Source of the DNA: Calycina herbarum
Taxonomy: Eukaryota > Ascomycota > Leotiomycetes > Helotiales > Pezizellaceae
Assembly (NCBI GenBank): GCA_001414485.1
Contig: LLEY01000174.1
Coordinates: forward strand, 1-64,000
Length of the DNA stretch: 64,000 nt
Direction: 5' to 3'
Of the stretch, positions 1 through 10,628 are shown piece by piece. The notes below the pieces were generated by a model, which was not told where the DNA came from, searched no databases, and was given only the letters and a program-made list of their open reading frames with translations. The translations under genes and the position numbers were made by a program. The stretch's first letter is position 1. Each line of letters starts with the position of its first letter.

Positions 1-2969
1 CTTTTGTTATACTTACTTTAAATTGATAAATTATATAGAAGAGGGATAATTAGATATAGCGCTTCTTTCTAGCTAGGCCTCGTCTCTTTTAGAGTACTTT
101 TATTTTCTGTCTTCTAAAGAAAAGAGGGAGAAAGCCTTAATAAAAAAAAGCTCGGATTACAAAAAAAGTAGGCAAATTCAAGCTTAACTCGCAACTCACT
201 GTAAATATTATAAGTCAAATGAAGTATTTCTTCTCCCTTCCAGTAACTAGCAGGATGTTTCGTGATCCTAGAACCCTTGGCATTGATCAATTCATACCAA
301 AATTACCTTGCAAAATACCTTACTATTACTACTATCTGCAGCGAAGTCAGAGCATCTCCTCTCTAATATTACACGCCTCTGAATAGCATGACTAATTAAA
401 GGACCACATCTGCCTACTTGTAAGTCGTAGACACTTCTCCTAGTCTTGTTATATTTATATAGTCATATGTAACTCCATCTTTTCGCTGTCGATAATAAAT
501 AGACCAGGTCCTCAATAAGCATTTCTACTAAGCGACTCAGATGGAGCAATTCCTCGAAGATTTGGTACACGATTAATTGACTCACAGTTTAAATCGTCTA
601 TTATGATTTCGTTCGAACTCCAGACTTCCTCCTCAGGATAATCCAACTTCTCAGCCCAGAGCTATGGGTAAAAAATACAGCGAGAATAACCCAGAGTGCT
701 GTACGGAGTATTTGAAAAGGGTTATAACGATAAGCTCTGGTTAAGCCTCGTTTCATAAGTCCATGAGATCAAAACATACCAAAAGTCGATTGGCACAGAA
801 CTCATTCCCAAACCCTGAATAATCCCAACCTCCAATCTACCCATCTAGATAGTGGCGTCGAATCACCTCCCTTCGGCGCCGTCAGAGCCGTCAAGGAGGG
901 GGAACAAGGGGTGGTGCCGTCAAGCGAGGTCGACGTTGATTTATACACCCGAGGGTGAGCTCAGCCATGGACTTGGGATCTTCACGTAGCCCGTGTGGCG
1001 ACGGGCAATGAGAAGTGACAGCTGGCGTGGATTTAGTCACACTTTCAAACTGACGAGTTTCAAACTCAAAAAAGCAATGAGAAAAAAAGGGATGGTTGAC
1101 TTTAAGAAGTGGACATGAAAAATATCTGCTATTTCTCCACCGGCACTTAAGAGGTCTACTCGGAAAGAAAAGCATTTCGATGCTCGGAGGAACGGTTCGC
1201 ATTAGGCTTTTGTAACGACCCTTGCGAAGCTAAAAAGACAAAAAAAAGCAAAACACATCCATCTTCGCATCGTCTCCCGCTTCGCCAAAGAAAAAGCAAA
1301 ACGGTGGAGCGACAACACATTACAGGTCCCCAGCCACGATTCCATACGTCCGATCAACGCTATCGATTCGTCCCTCCACCTTTCCAACAAAGCTCCATCC
1401 CTGCAAGACTTTGAGTTTCCAATCTACCGTCGGTGGTTATCGCAGGGGTTCTCGTGTGAGCAATTGTTGGTCGTGCATGTTGACCCTTGGCTCGATCCAC
1501 TGCTCCCTGCTTGCGAGCTCGCCCCAGAGTTTCTTTGTGCGGCTTGTTTGGCCGCTTCCGCTTGATGGGACTAATCCTGGTTTAGTTTCAAGTCCATCAT
1601 GTCTTTTTGAGATCTCTCTGTGAACTTACTCCCGGCTTTGCACGGCTGATCCTTGCCGCAGATTTCTCGGTGTGCTTTCCACGTGTCATGGTGTAGGACA
1701 AGTCGTATAATTGCTTGTTTTTGTGGAAAGAGACGTATTATGTGGATGCTCAAAGAGGTTGCGAGTTGTTCAAAGGGAATTGAGCCGCGTGGGGGTTGGC
1801 TTTTATGAAAAGGTGTGTATCTCTCGAGTTCTTGAGAATGATTTTGATATTGATGTATTTCAAATGTTCTTTCTTTGGCGGAACACTTGTATTTATAATT
1901 CGATCACTGTGCACAGAGGATCCTTTTGTTTTGCTTTTTTGCTTTCCGGCCAGCGGAAACAGGCATGGTACTGAGCTCTAGGTCTTGATGCAGGGCTACC
2001 TGGCAGACTTATTTCTCACCCGACAAGGACAAATACACGTACCTACCCGGATTCGATAGATGATTGCTTTGTCTATAGGAGGATCCAAGAAGCAAGTATC
2101 GTTTGCAGCGGCAACGACGGATAGTACCCGGGCAGAATATGTATCTTTCAATGGCCTTTCCTCGTGATGGAAGGTGGACTTGACGGCTGGTTGGTTCCAA
2201 GGTATCAAAAATAGATTTCTGATATCAATTCCATCAGAAATCCGACATCGAATTGTCAAGTGCAGTCTGCAGAAGGCTAACGCACCTTCCCAGCTGAGCC
2301 ACCCGACCAACCGTTTCCCCAGGACCCCAGGTCTCGAGCCAGTTGTAGACTTGCTTACGCCACTGGTGTCAGTGCCAAAGTGTCTCAGAGACAATACAAC
2401 GCCGGCATGCAAGACCACAAGAAGCTCAACCACAATACAAAGCTTAGCGGCAGCCTTAAGTATTCCATCCTTGGCCTGGTGATCGTCTGTTTCTTTTCTT
2501 TTGTCATTCTTGGGAAGAATGAAGTTGAAGTCGAGTCGCGGAAATTGAGCTTGTGAGTAGTCGGGTATTTGCATGAGGCTAGATATCTTGATACCAAGTA
2601 ATATTTGCATTTACATTAGTCTCATAACACGTAGCAATGAGCAGTTTTTCACAGGCTTGAAAATGTGGCGTGCAGCATCGTCGGATTTCTAGAACGAAGA
2701 CAGGCCGGGTCGGTTACCCGCAGGCTGCAGGTAAAGCCCACATGTATCTACCGCTATCACGTCAATGAATGGATGGATGGACAGACAGGATAGCTGCCGT
2801 TGCAATGGGTGGGGGCCCTGCAGATCAATTATTAAATATGGTTTTAAGTTAATATTATTGCTGGGAATGTGGTTCCTGACGGGAACCAGCTTATCTCTTC
2901 TCGTAGTCTTGATAAACACGAGAAGCCAAGCCGGAATTGGAGATTAAATTAATCAGAAATCCGATGATC
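1..2969. other. gene-poor left flank, AT-rich relic sequence
   Basis: No coding region could be supported here. The first ~850 bases are AT-rich with scattered TATA/CTAGCT words similar in texture to the RIP-mutated DNA at the right end of the window, so this may be the edge of a decayed repeat. From ~900 to 2,900 composition is ordinary; open frames exist on both strands (the longest about 200 codons, minus strand 1,996-2,610) but show no domain, no consistent splice pattern and no protein-like composition. The last few hundred bases probably hold the 3' UTR of the downstream desaturase gene. Confidence 0.5.
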
Positions 2970-4721
2970 TCAGTGCCCGTGTAGAATTTCGCCCAAAATA
3001 TCACCCTTCTCCACGAAGGACCTCTGGCACTTGGCAAGGAGTGACGCCTGCCTTCCAACTTCATCAAGTCGGCTGATGACTGAGGCATTGCCGTCCACAA
3101 AACCGTAAAGCGCATAAGGAATCTCTACTTCATTACAGAAATCTTGAACCAATTTTTGAGCGCGCCGGAGGTTGTGCCTTGGCATTCGAGGGAACAGATG
3201 GTGAACAGCTTGGAACTGCAACCCTCCGTGGAAAAAATCCAGCCACTGAGGGCAGTCAATATCCATGGTTGTCCTCAACATCTTCTGTGGGAAAGACTCA
3301 TGCGGGCCGAGTTCGGTTGTGCTCATTGAGAAATGTGAGAGGGTGATTTGTGCATGTAGAGGCATTGTCACCATATTGCTGAGCATGAAAAAAGCAAATC
3401 GTGCCCCAGCCGTTGGAATGGTCTTGTACAGAACGACATAGCCATACCAATACCAAAAGAAAACCTGCCCAGCAAGTTCGAAATATCGGTGCCACCATGC
3501 AGGACCTTTCTTGGGGCCCAGGCCAAGAATGAGATACTCCCATGATAAACGATAGAGATTGAAACGCCCGAATGTGAGGATTGGAAAATATAAGTACGAC
3601 TGATAGCGCACAAGAAATTTGGCAAAAGCATCATATGGCATGATCCGGTCGTAATAAGACGACTTCAAAGAACCGAAGAACCTATGTGAGATAGCGAAGA
3701 AAGGCATATGCTCAATGTCGGGATCGTGCTCCGGCGAATTGGTGACAATGTGATGGACATTATGATTTCTTTTCCACCAGCCCACCGAGAGGCCTCCAAT
3801 GTAATCGGCAATGACTATTCCAATCGTCGAGTCGATTGTGAAATTATGCGTGATACCCATATGGCCTGCATCATGCACCGTGAAGACTAGCTGATGCCAC
3901 AGACACCCAAGGAAAATGCCGGCGGTAGCATACCAACCCCATCGCAAACAAAAGATCGACATGGCGGCTAGGAAGGTATATCGACAACACTCGATCGCAT
4001 AAGCTGTGTAGTTACAATCATACAATCCTTCAGCTCTGAGTCGCTGGTCCAGCACGCGGTATTTTCGGACCACTTCGTCCTGGGTCACCAAATCCAAGGA
4101 AGGGTATTTGGCGTGGTCCAAGTCAATGTGCTCTCTGGTTTTAGCATCGAGCCACGACATGCCATCGTCGGTCTCGGCAGATGATACCGAGGAGGCCGAT
4201 GATATATCGCGCTCCCTTCTTGCTGGCCCGCGTTGCCGTAGGGTTGAGCTCTCCGTGTCAAAGACTGGGGACGGCGGCCTCGAGCACTCAGGGCTGCCTG
4301 GACAGGTCTCCTCCGCTTCGTCGTCGTCGTCGTCCGATTGTCCTTCAAGGTATACTCGAAATTTGCCCCCTTGAATTGGAGGCACAAAATTCTTCCATCG
4401 TCCCTCCACACGGCCGATGCGGTATCTCTCCATTTGTTTTCGAGCTTCGACGGAGTGAAGACTGGTGGTTCAGGGTTAGCTTAGACCAGTCTGTATCATG
4501 CGAGCCAGAGACAATGGAACCTACGCATTCACCTCATCGGTGGCATCCCTCCCAATCATGTGCATTATGCTCTTTTCCCCTCCCGGGTGGTATTGAATCC
4601 ATGGGTCGACCTTCAGGACCTTCTGGTCAAAGATGATGATTGACCTCCCCTCCGCAATGAGCCCCTCGACCTGTCTTCGAGAGAACAGCGTCTCGGCGCG
4701 CTTGATTTTCGTAGTCGCCAT
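2970..4721 (-). CDS. sphingolipid delta-8 desaturase (cytochrome b5 fusion)
   Basis: Two exons, 4721-4525 and 4461-2970, give 562 residues; the 63-base intron (4462-4524) starts GTAGGT and has a GCTAAC branch site. The N-terminus is a cytochrome b5 domain with the haem motif HPGG (residues 45-48) and a second His near residue 68. A membrane fatty-acid desaturase domain follows with three histidine boxes, HDAGH (about residue 260), HNVHH (about 300) and QAVHH (about 480); the Gln in the third box is typical of front-end desaturases with a fused b5. By family knowledge such fungal proteins introduce the delta-8 double bond into the long-chain base of glucosylceramides in the ER. An Asp/Glu- and Ser-rich linker lies between the domains. 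The closest alternative would be another front-end acyl desaturase; length and architecture favour the sphingolipid enzyme. Confidence 0.88.
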
Positions 4722-6492
4722 GATGGGTCAATTGGTGTAATTCTGGCTCGTTCGAACTGCAATTGATGGCAGCATGAGTTTGTATTCTCGTTGGGGAGGT
4801 GGGAGAAAGAGGCCAAGTACATGTACCCTCTACAAATTTCCCTAAGCTTTGGAAGTGAACCGATAAGTCTCCCCACCGCTACTCGTACTACGCCGCGTTT
4901 CCACAATCAGATCGGATCAACCTTTGACCCGTTAGGCCCCGGCCTCCGCTTTGCGGCTCGGCTTTTTCCCAGAAGACCGATTGGTTTGCTCGCCCCTTTT
5001 CCCTTGTTTAGGCAGACGACCTCTTCGCTCGGCTACCACCCACTTCCGTATCATATACATCAAAACACTTACGAATATATCACCGGGAGACGAATGCACT
5101 ATGCACTTATGACAACCGCCTAGCTACTTTACGAAGATTCCTTCCGTTTTGAAACATTTCATACTATCTAAATGCCGCACCAAAGATTAAATCCAGAAAA
5201 CAGCGAGCCAATGCGAGATTTTGATCCATGAGCAAGAAGAGATACAGTAGCACCTCTCCAGGTGCTTTCCGGGGCTCTCAAGATATATCAAGTGATTTTG
5301 GTAGACATCCCTATATGTATCCCTTCCACCCATGGTTGTTGAAACCTATCACCACGTGTTACCCGTCCTTGTTGTTTGTCTTTCGAATTTCACTGCTTTT
5401 GCGCTGTGGTCATTCCAAGAAGAGAAAAGCGGCACTCAAAAATTTTGTTTTCGCTTCATGCCGCCTTTTTTTCTCTTTCGTTTTGCGGGTTCTCTTATCT
5501 CAGTGGCTCTGGATTATTTTCCATAGAATTGGTTGCTAGTCAATTGCGGAAGCATCCGGTGTTGTGGTTGAAGTTGTTGGTTCAACCGAGATACGGGCAT
5601 CTTGGGCGACTCATTTCTCCATCCATTGCTGTTTTACTTTTCTTTTACTGAGTCGACACTCCCCGAGGTCAAACAAATATGTGGCAGTGGGTCTGTTTGA
5701 TCCTCCGAAAGGTTCTTGGAGGTCGTACATTCATTCTACGCCCGCCGATTCCACTCCTTCTCAAGCATACATGAAAACAGTCACAGTCGGGGCAGGCGAG
5801 AGAAGGATGGCCTGAAGTCCAGGACCAGCACTTTTCCGCCTTTCTTGCCACGCCGCCGTGGAGAAGGCCTAGAACGATTTCATCTCGCCTGGGTGGCAGC
5901 TTCCACTAAAGATGATAGGATATACCTCGTTGGAAGCTGAATTCGGCGAGCACAACATTTCACATTTTCGAATCTCCTCCTCTTCTTCTCGGAAGCCATA
6001 GGGATCCTTCTTTCCCCCGGCTCACGCCGCTCATGACCAGGATTTGAGGTCACTCGTCCCTCTCCATTTCCTTGTGAGGTTGGACGATGATTCCTCCTAG
6101 TTGGCGGTCAAGCACACGATTCGCCCTTCAGATCGTGTTTGCTACCTTTTCCTCTCACGACCCTCGAAATCTCAACGGCTAGCACAGTGGCACGATAGCA
6201 CCAAGAAGGCGTCCCATAAGACCACAGGCTTGCTACATTGCATGGAATATTTCTCAATGTGGGCAGATTTGCTACCACTAGTCTTTAAATCAGCGGCATT
6301 TTCCGCCTCCCTATGCAATGGGAGTCAACCACACATGCACTTCGTTGTATCACGATTATGGCGGAGTCTTCAAATCTGCACATGAGTGGATGGTTAACTC
6401 TAGGATGTATCACAGAAAAGCTGCAACTCGAAAGCCCTGTTGTAGCCTAAGGGCGGCCTTTTGTATCTCCCCGGGAAGGGCGGCTCTTCCCT
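4722..6492. other. intergenic region, upstream of two divergent genes
   Basis: This 1.8 kb lies between the desaturase start (minus strand) and the TATA box of the small Cys/Gly-rich gene (plus strand), so it must hold both promoters. It contains several pyrimidine-rich tracts and no coding sequence I can support; the open frames present (for example 4,791-5,123 and 5,376-5,651) lack recognisable domains. Confidence 0.5.
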
Positions 6493-6504
6493 CTCTATAT
6501 AGAG
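6493..6504 (+). promoter_or_regulatory. palindromic TATA box
   Basis: The 12-base perfect palindrome CTCTATATAGAG sits 140 bases before the start codon at 6,644. A CT-rich stretch and an A/C-rich leader follow it, the usual layout of a strongly expressed fungal promoter with a transcription start 25-60 bases downstream of TATA. Assignment is by position and sequence only. Confidence 0.55.
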
Positions 6505-6643
6505 GGCTTGTTCCCCCCTTCTATTCTGGATGTTTATCTGTCTTTACTCCCACCTTCAAAAGCGTTATCAATACAAATCTACGAGCGCACAACTCAACAT
6601 CTTCAACCCATCACACAAACACTTACCCTTGACGTCTTTTACA

Positions 6644-7192
6644 ATGAATCACCTCGTTCCCTACCGCCAAAACATGCTTGGGGCTATCTCAAACCCCTTT
6701 TCTCGAATGGCAAACCCCTTCAGTCGAGCCCGCTCTCAACTTGGTGGTCACCGCGGACTACCTCGTCATCTCAGCTACGATACATGCTATGACTGCGATA
6801 TCACAGCCGGACAACACATCTGCCAATCTTGTATCGCTAGTCAATATGGTTACGAACCTGGCCACTACAGCTGTGCCTGCTCACTGTGCGACTTTTGCGA
6901 TGATGGGTATGGTGGAGGATATTCGGGCATGGGTGGTCGTGGGGGAGGCTATGGAGGTGGTTATTATTACGATCCAAGAATGTAAGTCTTTCTTCTCTTT
7001 CGCACTTTAAATGACGACCTCCTGTCGGTGTGTTTTTGCACCCATTCTAATACCAGAACTAGGGACTACAGCCCTCGCAACCGGATGATGGGATTTGGAA
7101 ACATGATGAATGGATTCAACAATTGGTGGGGTGGAATGAGAGGCGGAGGTTTCAACCGCAGATCCCGGCTTGCTAATAATGTTTGGATCTAA
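6644..7192 (+). CDS. small Cys-rich, Gly/Tyr-rich protein of unknown function
   Basis: Exons 6644-6981 and 7057-7192 give 157 residues; the intron starts GTAAGT and has a TCTAAT branch site just before its CAG end. I do not recognise the family. Residues about 47-86 contain eight cysteines arranged CxxC, CxxC and CxCxxCxxC with two His nearby, which could bind zinc; a Gly/Tyr-rich tract follows, then an Arg/Asn/Met/Gly-rich tail. There is no signal peptide and no membrane segment. A second in-frame acceptor (TAG, exon starting 7063) would remove two residues. The start was chosen because it is the first ATG after the TATA box and the leader has an A at -3. The gene is real by splicing and promoter evidence; function is open. 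Confidence 0.7.
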
Positions 7193-8560
7193 TCTGAAAC
7201 ACCTCAAGCTCTCTTTTGTTCTTTTGATTTTACTCTTCTCTCTCGGGTATTTGTTTCCTTGTAAAGAATTTTGCCATTAGTTTATGGAGTTGGTGGTACT
7301 TGGTAAGTCCCCCATGACCTTATTCATACTTCTTCATCACTTGCTAATGTGGTCTGAATAGTCCTCCCTTCATTACATGTCTATCTTGAATCAACTTCAC
7401 GGTCGCTTCATATTCTCTTAGGAATTTTGGAGGCTCTTAGTTTGGGATCTGGGTCTGAACTAAATTGGTTCTTTTTCTAAAGGCGTTTCTCAGTACTTTT
7501 AATTTATGCTATTGCAATCAAAAGTTCTGCATTCAATACTTTACCTTTGGTCCCCATGTGCCTTATAATATCGGTCTTGTTTATACAACGGTGCTATTAT
7601 CTTAAATTTCTCTCGCAAAGCAAACCCCATCGTATTAAACCCTCGACGGTTCGACCATTCCAAGTACCGTGTTAAGGAGTGGAACTTGTGGCGATTAAGT
7701 ATCTAGAATTAGCAAAATGTTTGGAAACCCTTATTATTAAAACTCAGCGTTTTCGATTGTGCGAAGAAGCCTCGAAGAATCACAGTACGAGAACTTCCTA
7801 CAATCCTCCTTCTAGGAGCTAGCGACCTTTCAAAGAAGAGCTAACTTACGTAAACTGTAATCACATCACGTTTCTCTCTGAAAATAGGCAGTGTTGCTAT
7901 TGGTAGGTTACCTACGAATAGCAACGATTCCCACTATCAGTGCTATTTGCAGGTAACCTACGAATAGTCCGAGTCCGGAATTCCAAAAAGTAGGTAACCT
8001 ACAAATAGCCTCCAGCTTTCGCTACTTGCAGATATCCTAGAAATTAATATTCTTCTTGAACTCAAGATAAAAAAGTGTCGAGTGACTCGAGTACCGCCAC
8101 CATAATTACCAATCCCTATCCACCGATATTCTTACCAACATCCTTGAGCTCCCCTACCAACAGCCAAGGCACTCGTTGGCACCAGAAAGGAGGGGGGGAA
8201 CAGATAGTGAGAATCCGATAAGTCACCTTCCACCACTAGATAATGAACTTGGTGCTATGACATTCGGACCAAAAGCTCCAGGTAAATACGATGGACAACC
8301 TAAATTCCTATACGAAGCACCTGTGACTCCTAACTCTGACCTTTTCGGAACCATAACACTATGACCACACGTAACCATCCTGATAGAAAAAAAAAACCAA
8401 AGAACCACCATCATCAACATATGCATTTAATGTAATCTATCTTACAACAACAAGAGAATCATACTATGTTGTAAAAAAGGTGAGCGCACTCAACGCAAAA
8501 GTTCCAACCCCGTCCCTGCCATGCCTTCTACAATGTTCCCCCAACCCAAATACCTACAAC
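7193..8560. other. intergenic region with palindromic repeats
   Basis: Holds the 3' end of the small Cys-rich gene, about 700 bases of AT-rich sequence, the cluster of GTAGGTnACCTAC palindromes at 7.9-8.0 kb (listed separately) and the 3' UTR of the lipoamide dehydrogenase gene. No coding region is supported. Confidence 0.5.
7895..8009. repeat. cluster of palindromic GCTATTn-GTAGGTnACCTAC units
   Basis: Three copies of an imperfect palindrome occur at about 7895-7921, 7941-7967 and 7990-8009. In the first copy, arms GCTATT/AATAGC and GTAGGT/ACCTAC surround a one-base centre. Related copies sit 45 kb away at 52.6-52.85 kb. Neither cluster overlaps a gene. Confidence 0.75.
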
Positions 8561-10324
8561 TTAGTAATGAATAGCCTTGCCATACGTCGCCATAGCAGCC
8601 TCCTTGAAAGCTTCCGAAAGAGTTGGGTGAGCATGACTCGTCCGCCCAATATCCTCACTCGAAGCACCGTACTCGATAGCCAAGGTAGCCTCAGCAATCA
8701 TCTCACCAGCACCTGGCCCAATAATGTGAACGCCGAGTATTCTATCCGTCTCCGCGTCGGCGATCATCTTCACCAACCCTTCGCTATCTTGGTTGGTCTT
8801 CGCTCTCGAGTTGGCCGAGAAGGGGAAGGAGCCGATTTTGTACTTCACACCCGAGGCCTTGACCTCCTGCTCGTTCTGTCCAACCCACGCCACCTCGGGA
8901 TGTGTGTACATGACCGAGGGAATGGCACCATAGTTGACGTGGCCATGGCCCTTTTGGATATACTCAATTGCCGCAACGGCCTCCTCCTCAGCCTTATGAG
9001 CAAGCATAGGTCCGAATGTGCAGTCTCCGATAACACGAATGTGAGGGATCTTGGTTCGGTATTCCTGGTCAATGACCAATCTTCCCTTATCATCCGTCTC
9101 GATACCGATGTTTTCTAATCCGAGACCGGCGGTGTATGGTCGTCGACCAATAGCGACAAGAACGACTTCTGCGTCAATCTGCATAGCTCTATTAGTACAA
9201 TTGCTGCATTGCGACTCTGAATTGTGATTATGTCTTACCGTCTCCTCTTTGCCGCCCTTAGCAGCCTCAAGCTGCAGCTTCACCTGCTCCCCAGTAACAT
9301 CACCTCCCATAACCTTGGTGTTGAGCTTGAACTCCATACCTTGCTTCTTCAAGATCTTTTGCGCGGATTTTGCGATCTCGGTATCCATTCCTGGACCACC
9401 AATCTGACCTAAGAACTCCACAATTGTAACCTTGGAGCCTAATCTTGACCAAACGGAGGCCATCTCGAGACCAATGATACCACCACCGATCACAACCATG
9501 CTTTCTGGGACCTTCTCCAAGGCGATAGCTCCGGTGCTGGTGATGATTCTCTTCTCGTCGATCTCGAGACCGGGGAATGGAGTAGCCTCACTACCGGTAG
9601 CGATAATGAAGTTCTTTCCGGAGACGGTTTGCTCCCCTCCATCTACAAGGTTGACCTTGACTTCGTGCTCGTTGATGAAAGATGCTGTGCCCTTGACATA
9701 TTTGACGTTGTTCTTCTTGAAGAGGAACTCGATACCCTTTGTCAATCCAGACACCGCAGTCTCCTTTGCCTTCATCATTTGTCCCAAGTTGAGTTTCACA
9801 TCGCCGACCTCGATACCGCGCTGTTTTGTGTCGTGGAGAATGGTGTGGTATAGATGTGAGTTGTTAAGGAGAGCTTTCGAAGGTATGCAGCCAACGTTCA
9901 GACATGTGCCACCCAATACGCCGCGCTTCTCAATACAGGTAACCTATTCGAAGTTTAGAAATGTCCTGCAGATCCGCTGCAATGTTGGGTAATGTGTACC
10001 TTCATGCCGTCTTGCCCGGCCTTGATGGCAGCGACATATCCAGCTACACCACCTCCGATGATGACCAGATCATCCTGCTCTGTGCCGTATTAGCTTGGCT
10101 CCAACTGTATGTTCCCGTTTCTGCGACTGACCGGCTTCTGTGGCATAACCTCGTTTCGACCATCTTACAATCGCTGAAGGGGCAACTACTGTAGGAAGGC
10201 TTAAAAAAAATCGACGTCAGCTTGCGGGATTAAAGCAATGGGCCAATTGGATCAGAACTTACGACGACTGTTGCTTGAAAGCTGAACGGGCTGCCACTCT
10301 GGGCACTAATAAACTTCGAAGCAT
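8561..10324 (-). CDS. LPD1: dihydrolipoamide dehydrogenase, mitochondrial precursor (E3)
   Basis: Five exons: 10324-10263, 10199-10132, 10079-10000, 9943-9239, 9178-8561; 510 residues, the usual length for fungal E3. It reoxidises the dihydrolipoyl groups of the pyruvate, 2-oxoglutarate and branched-chain dehydrogenase complexes and of the glycine cleavage system in the mitochondrial matrix. The first ~40 residues are Arg/Ser-rich without acids, a matrix-targeting peptide. An FAD-binding GxGxxG-type loop lies at 52-57, the redox disulfide is C84/C89 within [13 protein letters not shown], a GGGIIG NAD-binding loop lies mid-protein and the C-terminus has the catalytic HAHPT...E pair. The first intron uses an AAG acceptor after a run of T. 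The last intron (9179-9238) is 60 bases with no in-frame stop, so a naive reading runs straight through it. Confidence 0.95.
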
Positions 10325-10628
10325 TTTGAGAGGTGATTGTATGTTGGTTCAATTCGTTTGAAGCAATCCCCGATGTTTTTGAAGACAGTATATGTTCCGG
10401 CCTCAGGCGCTTTCGGGCACAAATAAGCTTGGCGCTCCGTTTTTAACCGACAAGGGGCAATATTTGCAAAAACGCGCAAGTACAAAAGAAAGAACTAGAA
10501 AGTATAGATTTGAAAGGGGGAATAATTTGAAATAGATAGCCTAAGTCATATTCTCATAGGCATCTTTGATTGATAGCTCCGGTGGCCTATCTGGATGCAA
10601 TATTTGGTATTCTCACAATAAATGGAGT

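Noticed and set aside
1996..2610. 204-codon minus-strand open frame
   Set aside because: Starts from a non-ATG codon in practice, has no domain or splice signal, and overlaps equally long frames on the other strand; probably chance.
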